From Thunnus maccoyii (lineage: Eukaryota; Chordata; Actinopteri; Scombriformes; Scombridae): a stretch of 64,000 nucleotides of DNA. The position numbers and the translations under genes were made by a program. A model generated the notes under the pieces. It worked only from the letters and a program-made list of their open reading frames with translations. It was not told the origin of the DNA and searched no databases. Positions 36,519 through 46,550 of the stretch are shown one piece after another; within the stretch, counting starts at the first letter, position 1, and the number at the start of each line of letters is the position of its first letter. The stretch covers positions 15,780,501 to 15,844,500 of the forward strand of contig NC_056550.1 in the NCBI RefSeq assembly GCF_910596095.1, read 5' to 3'.

Positions 36519-38149
36519 GGACAAGATGCTGGAAAAGAAAGCCAGTCATAGCCTACTCTGTCCTTGCAACAGTAGAAAGTTAACAACTTTAACATTTACA
36601 CATCTTGGGAGAGTTACCTCAGGGCTGTTTTTCACATAGGAAGTTGGCGCCAGCAGCTGGAGGGCTGCCAAAGAGGAGGAAGAAATATTTTGCAATTAAT
36701 TTCAGATGCCTAATAAAAACACAGTAATTGCTGACACTGCACTAAACACTTGATAGTGAGAGGAGACTACAGGCACACTTTGTAGACTTAGACTTCATTG
36801 GAGGTTGACAGTCACCCGGTCCTACCTTTAACCTGCAGGCTGCTGCTTATTTTGTGGTTAATTTGCTTTCACCACTGTGTAAGTATAACGTTCAGGTAAG
36901 CCCTGTTCCCTTTAAACATTACAATATGATCCACAGCAGGATAATTCATAACCAGGATGTGGATAATACCATTATGTGCAGTACAATATATGGGCATAAC
37001 AAGGGACGGAATAAGTGATTTAGAGGCTCTAGTCAAACTCAGTCATGGGGCCTCCTTCGTGCCTTATTTTCACCCTTTGTCTAATTGAGAATGTTGGTAT
37101 TGGTGGGTCTGTATTGGTGGTGGCAGAAGAAGTAGCCCTCTCAAAACTTTAGACTATTAATACCACACTAAACATAATCTGTTAAAAGTAAAAGTCATAT
37201 ATTCAAACATTTGCTTAGATAAAAGTGCAAGTATTTTCAGCACAACGTAATAACATTTACTTAATGTCTTTCTAAGGTGGAGCTCATGTTAACTGCTTTA
37301 TATCGTGTTGATTATATATTTTGTGTGTAAAATCTTAATCTGTAATGTAACCAGCAACAAGCTGTCAGATAAATGTAGAGGAATGACGAGGAGCATGTTG
37401 AGTACAGTGTTTCCCTTTGAAACAGAAGGAACTAAATCCCTCCAAGTACAATTAGAGTAGAAGTATACTGTTGCATAAAATGGAAACATTAAAGTACATG
37501 TACCTCATAATTGTAAGAGTAAAACTTAAGTAAGTGTACTTTGTTAACTTTTAACCATATGGTATTGAGTAGGTTGATGATTTCCATAACTGCAATCATT
37601 GACCAGGTTTTTTCTCTGCTTCTCTGACATGAAGTGATCAATGACCTATCACATGAAAAGTTACTTATATTATTTACTCAAGTGATGTTGGCTACTTGTA
37701 CTTTAGTCAGTTTTTTGCTTTTTTTCCTGTTAATAGGCTACCGGATCATTTTACTTCTTCAGGCCTCAAAAGACTATATGAGAAGGTTGAGCTCCTCATG
37801 GCTCATAAACATACAACTTGCAATAAGGGGTCGGAGGGAGATATTAATTGCATTAACAAGCCCAAAAGGTTGGGAACCACTGGTCTAAACTCAGAGGGCC
37901 CTGAAAGCTCAGGAAAATCAGACATCTTAAAGAATGTGTGATAGTCTGCATGAGAAGCGTCTATCAGGGATTTCTAATCTACAATACGGGTCACATACAC
38001 TTAGACGTACCTGGAGTCAGAGATGCTATTATGTAAAGAACCATGTTAAATCAGGGGTTCAATCCTGCTTTCTTCATCTTAGAAACATTACAAGAATTAG
38101 ACCATTGTTGTTTATTATAATTCAGCTTTCGAGTTTTCTCTGCTTTGAG
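36519..38149. other. C-D spacer
   Basis: Conserved array spacer (GCCAGCAGCTGGAGGGCTGC, GATAGTGAGAGGAG) including an unoccupied hAT target octamer AATATGAT at 36923-36930, then standard distal upstream sequence from about 37690. No gene seen. Confidence 0.6.
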
Positions 38150-38312
38150 ATATGTCTCACGTCTCTGTGCAAACAGAGCCAAAAAAGGCGGGGAGGTGAT
38201 TAATAATCCTGTAGGTGTAGGGAAATTCTATGATGATATTAATGTCAGCATAAACACCACTGTGTTTTAACTGTCAGGCTCAGTCAGAGGACCACCATCA
38301 ACAGAAGAGAAA

Positions 38313-38828
38313 ATGTCTCCTTTGGAGGATTTTGTGTTCTTCCTCTTCTCCAGTCCTATCACTCTGTTGGGGGCTGTTGCTGTCCTGCTTGTCCTCTGTC
38401 TTGTCTCCAGTAGTTTCACCTCCCAGGAAATAGGGAGGGAGCCTCCAGGACCGAGGTCTCTGCCCCTGTTTGGCAACCTGTTGCAGCTGGATCTCAAGAG
38501 ACCCTACAAAACCCTGTGTGAGGTAAGTGTAGCACTCCTAATGTGAACAGAAGCCATTTTGTAACAGTTTACAATCTAGTTGAATATCTTTTCTTTTTCA
38601 CATTTTTTGCAAAAAATAAATGTTCTTACATTATCTCTGATATATGTCACTGCATTTTTTTTCCAGGCTTCAAAGAAGTATGGGTCTGTATTTACAGTTT
38701 ACTTTGGAACCAAGAAAGTTGTGGTGTTGGCTGGATACAAGACAATCAAAGAGGCTCTGGTCAGCTACGCAGAAGAGTTTGGAGACCGAGACATCGCACC
38801 CATTTTTATGATGCCAATCGAGGTCATG
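38313..38828 (+). pseudogene. CYP2K copy D: exons 1-2 only, frameshifted
   Basis: Exon 1 (38313-38522) is intact and has a class-2 upstream region (38150-38312). Exon 2 (38667-38828) is 162 bases instead of 163: a T is missing from the T-run in CCCATTTTTATG (about 38810-38818), which shifts the frame into MMPIEVM. Intron 2 continues to about 38870 and then breaks into GGGCCCTCAAAGTTCAGG, the distal 5' flank of the E/F type. Exons 3-9 are absent. It could still initiate transcription but cannot encode a P450. Confidence 0.92.
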
Positions 38829-39249
38829 GTATGACCCTCCTTTATTAAACCTTTAATATATGTTTGCATATTATAGGGCCCTCAAAGTTCAGGTAAATCA
38901 TAGAACATCTAAAATAATGTGTAATTGTCTGCAGCAGAACCATTTATCAGGGATTTCTAACCTACAGTACAGGTCACCTACTCTTTAAACTAAATGTAGA
39001 TGAAATCAGTGATGCTATGACTTTTAAAAAAAGCTGTTATTCTCTGAGTTGTTCATTGTGGAAGTTAGGTCAACTTGCCAAGACAGGATTAATCCTTTGC
39101 CAAACAAGTCACCTGTGTGTAAACAGAGACGAAAAGGGCGGGCAGATAATTAGTAACCCTATAACTGCAGGCATATTCATTGGTGAGATTAATCCATAAA
39201 CACCACTGTCTCAGGCTCAGTCAGAGGACTACCATCAAGAGAGGAGAAA

Positions 39250-42200
39250 ATGTCTCCTTTGAAAGATTCAGTTTTCTTCCTCTTTTCCAGTCCTACCACT
39301 CTGGGCTGTTGCTGGGCTGTTGCTGTCGTGCTCGTCCTCTGTCTTGTCTCCAGTAGTTTCACCTCCCAGGAAATAGGGAGGGAGCCTCAAGGACCGAGGC
39401 CTCTGCCCCTGCTTGGCAACCTGTTACAGCTGGATCTCAAGAGACCCCACACCAGTCAAAGAGGCTCTGGTCAGCTATGCAGAAGAGTGGCGGCTGGTGA
39501 CTCAAAAAATTGGGGAGGACAGGAGGAAAACCAACACGGAATCTTATAACAAACCGCATCAAACTATATCATTGTCCCACCTGATGAAATCGGAGGGGTG
39601 GGGGGCAATTTTATATGCCAATAAAACAATTTGCTTGAGTGGTGAAAAGGCTGCGTCTTTAAAGACATTTAGCATATACATAGTGTCTCTAAACAAAGAA
39701 GAGCTCATTTTAGCCATGGAGTGGATCAAATGTGTCATTTTACCAACAAAGTGAAATTCAAATTTATTGTATTGTTCTATTGTGACAACAAATTTATGTT
39801 CTCATCAAAAACAGACAACATATCACATGATTTACATGTGTTTCCTATGTATTTTCTTAGTATACAGAAATATAAAGTAGCACAAAGCTTATAATCTGAT
39901 ACAGGAACAGATCAGTGCTGGATACAAGAAAGATTGAACACTAAAAACATTCACAGATCTAAAAGTGTAGGTTCACATCAGAAAGTATTAATGCATGTAT
40001 CAAATACATGACTTACACACTCTTATCTATATGTACGATATACAAAAAAAAGTCTACAAAGCTGACATGTTAACACTAGGGCTGTTAACATGAACACAAA
40101 ACTCACGGTATGGATCGTATCACGGATTTGAGTCACGGATCAGATCATTATTAGGATCAGTGAAAAAAAGGGGGGGGACAAATAAAACTTTGTTTTCCAT
40201 TTATTCTGTAACACACTTACAGCCACAAACAGCAAGGAACTTTTGCCCATGGTCTTAAATGAAAACAACATTTAAGATGTCCAATGTTTAAATAAAATAA
40301 GATAAAATATATAAAATATTCAATGCTCAGTTATTGCAATATGAGGCATGAAACCTTCCTCTTTTAAACAGTGAGTGAAACAGCCTGTGTCCACATCATC
40401 AAAACTTGATGATAACAAACATTCACCGCTAACGTCAGTTAGCAGCTAGATGCTAATAAGCTGCTCAGCTGCAGCACATTAAACAGCAGGTAAACATAAA
40501 TCAAATGTCACATCGGACCCATTAAATGCTGGTTTGATCGTTGCTCTTCAAAATCCCTGTTAACGTTAGCGACATGCTGTCTGTCCATGACTTGTACTTA
40601 CAGCAGTTTGTTTACTTTGTCTTAAATGAGACATTAAATTTTGCAATTAATCTGCAGTTCATATGTCTGCCGAACCGTGGTGGGGGGGCGATCCGTATGG
40701 ATCACGGATCAACTACAATCCTACTCCACTAGTTAACACTTGTTATTCCAGTTACTTTAAGCTTATTACTCAATATATGACTCATCTTAAAAACGAACTA
40801 AAGAAACTGTCAGAAGCAAGCAGCCAGACCTCCTACACACTAATCATACAACATCAAAAGGTGACTGAACTACGACTCAATTAAAAACGAATGAATGAGT
40901 GAGTCCAGACAGCTCACTGTAACTTCAACTAGCAAACTAACGTTACCCACAACACATTATATGATCTCTGCTGCATTCTTGTTAAGGAGATAAAAAACAC
41001 AAAAAAGCCACACAGAGACATTTAACCATGAGAGATGAAATTAGCGACCAAAGAGACAGAGAGAGAGAAGCTGTATCTGACTCACGTTATCTGACGTCTT
41101 CTTCTTTCTTTCATGGAGATGAAGTATTCATGTCATAACGTCCATTTGTGACTGTTGGTCATCTTGTTTGTTAGTTAACAGAACTTTGTGGCTGCTGCTT
41201 AACCAGTCTGATATCATTAGCAACAATGACAAACGAGTTAACTCTCCTGGTTGTTTCTCCGGTTGCTTCTCTCTCCAGCCTCCCCGGCAGTGTCCTGCTG
41301 CTGCTGCGCTGCTCAGTCCAGATCATTTCTCCCATTAGCTTAACAACAGTCCTTAACAGTCCTTCCATGGATGTATAAAGAGTCATTTGATACAACATGT
41401 CCAGTGATCATTATGCAACATCCAATATTATCTCCTCTATCGTGTATGGAAGCCGATTTGAATACAGTGACCCTCGATTCAAAAACTTGGTGAGACGAGC
41501 CAACGAGATCATACGCATTAATGGTTCTGCACCAGTCCGGGTAAACTTAATGTTTGATTTTTGACTCGATAGCATCCAAATGTTGTATATATATCTGTCT
41601 GTAATGAGATCATTCCATGTAATACATCATGAAATATGTGCGTTTACAGTCAAGTGGTACATAGAACAAATCTTACTGTTTGTGTTAAAGTATCCAGAAT
41701 ATATATTTCCATTTTATATGTTGCATGAAATTTTGCATGCATGCATGCACGAAATGTATCTGTTTGGATTTTTGATTGGTTTATACTTAAATCTTCTTAA
41801 ATCATCTGTACTGTTTTTACTATTATGTCACAGCTTTACAACATGTTTCCCCGGCTGCTCAGTTGGATAAAAAACCGGCATCTGATATTAAAAAATGTTG
41901 AGATGACTGTCAGAGATGTCAAAGATTTAATCAAGCACCTGAAAGAGACACTGAACCCTCACATATGCAGGGGGCTGGTGGATTGTTTTCTGATTCGGAA
42001 GAAGAAAGAGGAGGTATGACAACAACTTTGGTGTTTTTCAGCTAACAAAAGGAACAACAATGCTTCACAGGTCTGTTTTATAATAATACGTGGGATGGAT
42101 GTTCTTTCTCTTAGGACTCACACATTATAGACACTCACTACCATGAGAAGAACTTAATAATTACAGTGATGGACCTGTTTGCTGCTGGTACTGACACCAC

Positions 42201-43203
42201 AGCAACAACACTGAGATGGGGTTTGCTGCTTATGGCCAAATATCCGCAAATACAAGGTAAAGACAGAGACCAAGCATGTGAATCTTTCTTCACAGGTGTG
42301 CATTTATGTTTTCACCAGTTAATGGTCTGAAATACTTGACAAAGAGCAGGACAAAGGAATATGTATGCTTCTCATATACTCATAGAATACATGTAGGTTT
42401 TTGAAGTGAACAGAAAAATGCAGGCAAAGAACATTCTTAGCTTGTGTCTCCAGACAAGGTCCAGGACGAGTTGAGCAGGGTGGTTGGAAACCGCCAGATT
42501 CGGGTAGATGACCGTAAAAACCTGCCGTACACTGACGCCGTCATTCATGAGACACAGAGACTTGCCAGCATTGTCCCCATGTCACTTCCTCACATAACCA
42601 GCCGGGACGTCACCTTCCAGGGTTACTTCATCAAAGAGGTCAGTTGTTCATACCTGTTTTACTACTTTCCAACATGAAATTGTCTTTGCTGGATATGCTC
42701 ATCCACTTCCAAAAACTCATAAAACAGTCCTTTGGTTCTGAAACGATATATGATAGACCTGTTCTCTTTTGCATACAGGGGACCGCTGTGTTTCCGCTGC
42801 TTACTTCTGTCCTGTATGATGAGAGTGAATGGGAGAGCCCACACATGTTCAACCCTTCCCACTTCCTGGATAAGGAGGGTAAACTTATCAGGAGAGATGC
42901 CTTCATGGCCTTTTCTGCAGGTAAAACAACTTTGCAGAGTTTTTATTCTCAAAGAAGTGCAGAGACTTTATGCTCATACAGGAATGATCCAGCTTGACTC
43001 TTTGCTACTTTACAGGTCGCAGAGTTTGTCTTGGAGAGAGTCTGGCCAAGATGGAGCTCTTCCTCTTCTTCACCACCCTCCTCCAGCGCTTTCGTTTCAG
43101 TCCTCCACCTGCAGTGACAGAGGATGACCTGGATCTGACTCCTGCTGTGGGCTTCATCCTCAGTCCTTCACCTCATGAGCTGTGTGCTGTCAGTCGACAA
43201 TGA
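39250..43203 (+). pseudogene. CYP2K copy E: rearranged pseudogene (exons 1, part of 2, 4-9)
   Basis: Exon 1 (39250-39453) has a duplicated GGGCTGTTGCT in the anchor and PQGP in place of the PPGP hinge. It is fused at AGACCCCACACC directly to the middle of exon 2 (39454-39487, [11 protein letters not shown]). Then 1.9 kb of foreign sequence (39488-41383) replaces the rest of exon 2, exon 3 and the start of exon 4. Exon 4 resumes at 41384 with a 2-base insertion near CCAGTGATCATTATG and ends at 41540. Exons 41834-42013, 42115-42256, 42454-42638, 42779-42920 and 43016-43203 are each open and carry [12 protein letters not shown] and [11 protein letters not shown]. Helix C is missing, so the gene is dead although its 3' half is pristine. 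Confidence 0.92.
39488..41383. mobile_element. 1.9 kb foreign segment replacing the centre of copy E
   Basis: It begins TGGCGGCTGGTGACTC, which resembles the ends of some fish hAT-type elements, and ends GATGTATAAAGAGT directly before CATTTGATAC of exon 4. Inside, GATCCGTATGGATCACGGAT (about 40691) mirrors an inverted partner near 40110-40145 (TATGGATCGTATCACGGAT), so a smaller inverted structure is nested. No transposase motif was recognised. Because exon material is lost on both sides this is not a clean insertion; class assignment is tentative. Confidence 0.5.
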
Positions 43204-44277
43204 GGCGGTTTTATCACTGCCTGTGGCAATGGCTTGATTATCTCACCCTCACACAGGCAGTAACTTCATTAGTTGCATGTTCACCACCTTGTTTTACATT
43301 TGTACACAATGGTCCAAACAGCTTTTTGGAATTTGGGTGTATATGCACTTTTTCAGTATATTATAATATATATAATATATTTACCTTTTATATTGCAGCA
43401 AGACCTGCCTGTTCAGATTCACGAACATCCGAATATACAATAAAAGTAGGTACATTTATATTCCAGTACCAGGCATTTTACCGTTGTCCCTGTCGTTTTC
43501 TCTCTCTTGGGCCTACTATTGTTTTCAGCTGATTTTTTTTTTTTTTTGGTGGATACATAAAGAAAAAGTATATTTCAACAAATTCATACAATGTTTTATC
43601 AAGTATATTTAATCATGTTGATACTATGTTTTATCAGATGATTTATCTGTTACAAAAAGCCTGGACCTCCCCCATAAAAAGCATTTTGGCTATTATAGAA
43701 AGTCATTCATTGTCATGGCCAGTTTCTTCAAGTGTGTGAAACAGCCCCACTCTGGTTTGTAACAGTCAGGCAGGGTATATCCAGCATTTGACGCTTGTGT
43801 GGTCAAAGACGACAACTACCCAAAAGAAGAAAGGTGAATTGGTATTTGATTAATAAGTGATTAAGTATCAAACAGTCACTATCCTGTTTAAATGTTAAAG
43901 TTAACAACTTTGACATTTGCATGTCTTGAGAGTTACCTAAGGGCCGTTTTTAGCATAGGCAGGTCCCTATATGGCACCAGCAGCTGGAGGGCTGCCAAAG
44001 AGGAGGAAGAAATATTTTGCAATTAATTTCAGACGCCTAATTTACTATTAAAAGTGTCAGTCATGTCAAATGTACCTTACACATAAACAAGGTTATTGTT
44101 GACACTGCACTAAACACCTGATAGGATACTAAGAGGAGATTCCAGGCTCACTCTGTAGACTGAGACAGTCATTGGGGGTTAACCTGCTGGCTGTGTATTT
44201 GCGGTTCATTTGCTCTCACCGCTGTATAAGAATCACGTCTATGTATGTCCTGCTCCATGTAAACATTATAATATAAT
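43204..44277. other. Copy E 3'UTR and spacer, near-identical to 61458-62537
   Basis: It holds the 3'UTR with AATAAA at 43439-43444, a T-run near 43530 and spacer blocks. Alignment by eye with the region after copy I shows only scattered differences. No gene. Confidence 0.75.
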
Positions 44278-44896
44278 CAGTGGTGGACAAAGTACTTAGA
44301 TGCTTACTTAAGAAACGCTTCTAAAAATACTCAATTACAAGTAAAAGTCCTGGATTTAAAATGTTAACTAAGTACAGAAGTATTATCAGTAAAATGTACT
44401 TAAAGTAGCAGTCTCGTTATGCAGTGTTATATTATTATAGTATATTATATTGTATTTTTCTATCACTAATAAATACATGTTAGAACATTTTAATGTTGTA
44501 GTTTATTGATGTGGGGCCAAGTATAGATACTTTGGGTAGATTAATAGTAATAATACTACATCATATTATATTCTAAGTGTACCTTTCATAAAGCAACGTT
44601 CACACAAAGTGCATAACATTTTTTATAAGCATAACATTAGAAAATATAATAGTGACAATTTAAACAACAGTAAGAACATTAACATATATTATTTTATGTG
44701 AAATATTAATCTAAAAAATAACTAAAGCTGTCAAATAAATGTAGTGGAGTAAAATACAATATTTCCCTCTGAAATGTAGTGTAGTGGAAGTATAAAATTG
44801 TATCAAATGGAAATACTCAAGTGAAGTACAAGTACCTCAAAGTTGTGATTAAGTACAGTACTTGAGTAAATGTACTTTGTTTACTTTCCACCACTG
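44278..44896. mobile_element. hAT-family MITE (619 bp), copy 1
   Basis: Terminal inverted repeats CAGTGGTGGA and TCCACCACTG bound the element, with subterminal AAGTACTT and AGTACTTGAGTAAATGTAC motifs. Flanking octamers are AATATAAT (44270-44277) and AATATGAT (44897-44904), an 8-bp target duplication with one change, as expected of hAT transposons. The empty site AATATGATCCACAGCAGG is present in other spacers (16818, 36923). No transposase gene is encoded. Confidence 0.9.
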
Positions 44897-45387
44897 AATA
44901 TGATCCACAGCAGGATAATTCATAGCCAGGATGTGGATAATACCATTATGTGCAGTATCGTCGTAACTGTGTATGCGCACCTGCGTCCTCATCTTGAGTA
45001 AGTGAGTCAGTGGATTTAACAAAAGATAGCCAGCCCACAATAATAAACAATGTTCTACACTTTGGAATTGAAGGAAGATGATTGATGTCTCGATCCAGGT
45101 CAATCCAGGCATTTTGATTAACAGTTATAAATAATAATAAATAGACAGAAAAAATGCCTCACTGAGGGGAGATGAGGGGAGAAAACAATCTTCTTAACTG
45201 GGGTCAAGAAAAAAATCTATTGCACATAATTAGACTTTGTTGTTTGCTTTTTTCCCTGTTAAATACTGGATAATTTCATTTCTTCAGGCCCCAGAAAACT
45301 ATAGGTTGAATTCCTTGTAGCTCATAAAAACACAACCTACAATGGGGGGTTTGAAGCAGAAATGAATTCCTTTTTTTTGTTATTATC

Positions 45388-45870
45388 AATCATCACAAGA
45401 GAATTTGATATGTTTCTGAAATTGTTGCACACCTTTGCATCTTATCTTACTGGCACATTAAGTAACGTATGCATAAAATATTATGTAAAAGAGTGCATGA
45501 TACTGTGATTTTGGTGGAACAATCCTTTTTAAAATCATCAAATCTAACCTTTGGAAGGGCCATCTTACTTGGTTTAATCAGTAACACATAAAAGCTTTGA
45601 CCACAAAGTGTTTTACAATAAAAAAAGAAATATAAGATTATATGGTTTAATCAGTAACACATAAAAGCTTTGACCACAAAGTGTTTTACAATAAAAAAAG
45701 AAATATAAGATTATAGACAAATCGTCAAAGTTTTAAATTAGATTAAAAAGGCCAATGAAACAAAGCTAAAAGACAATATAAAAATGTGTTGATTTTATTT
45801 TTTGCATTTAGAAGTACTATAATACTTTTCTTGTGTGTTATCATGTTAACCTTGTGTCTTACATGTAAAT
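45388..45870. repeat. Duplicated piece of the ABCA3 3' flank upstream of copy F
   Basis: CAATCATCACAAGAGAATTT, TTTCTGAAATTGTTGCACAC and then, after a deletion of about 175 bases at 45445, GGCACATTAAGTAACG and CCTTTGGAAGGGCCATCTTA correspond to ABCA3 flank at about 9296-9350 and 11190-11460. Within it a perfect 73-bp unit is doubled (45571-45643 and 45644-45716). Noncoding. Confidence 0.85.
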
Positions 45871-46361
45871 ACGTACAGACATATTGTGTGAAATGATCAA
45901 AGGAGTCATAAAATAAAACAAATAAAATATATATATTCTATTACAGATAATCAGACTTTTATTTATTTATTTACATTCTTTTCCTGTGAAATACTGCATT
46001 GTTTCACCTCTTCAGGCCTCAGAAAATATCTGAGAAGGATTAAGTCCTTGCCACTCATAAACATATACAACATGTGATAAGGGACTGGAAGCAGATCTTA
46101 AGAAGTTGGGAAACACTGGTCTGAACTTATAGGGCCCTCAAAGTTCAGGTAAACCATAGAACATCTAAAATAATGTGTAATTGTCTGCAGCAGAACCATT
46201 TATCAGGGATTTGTAACCTACAGTACAGGTCACCTACACCCTAACCTAAATGTGCCTGAAATCAGTGATGTTATGACTTTAAAAAAAAAAAAAAAAAAGC
46301 TGTTATTCTCTGAGTTGTTCATTGTAGAAGTTAGGTCTACTTGCCAAGACAGGATTAATCC

Positions 46362-46550
46362 TTTGCCAAACAAGTCCTTGTAATTAAATTGTAAAGTTTT
46401 CTCTCCTTTTGAGACTTATCTCATATCAGACCAATAGGGCGGCCAGATAATTAGTAACCCTATAACTGCAGGCATATTCATTGGTGAGATTAATCCATAA
46501 ACACCACTGTCTCAGGCTCAGTCAGAGGACTACCATCAACAGAAGAGAAA
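46362..46550 (+). promoter_or_regulatory. Proximal upstream region of CYP2K copy F (class 1)
   Basis: Class-1 layout as in copy A: GCCAAACAAGTCCTTG, GAGACTTATCTCATAT, GGGCGGCCAGATAATTAGTA and the AAACACCACTGTCTCAGG leader. Relative to copy I (60440-60490) about 16 bases (CTGTGTGTAAACAGAG) are missing between TCTCATA and the GC box. Confidence 0.5.

Noticed and set aside
38313-43203. D and E as one functional P450 spanning both
   Set aside because: Exon 3 (helix C) is absent from both, D exon 2 is frameshifted, and E exon 4 lacks its acceptor and has a 2-base insertion. No in-frame joining gives a complete P450.
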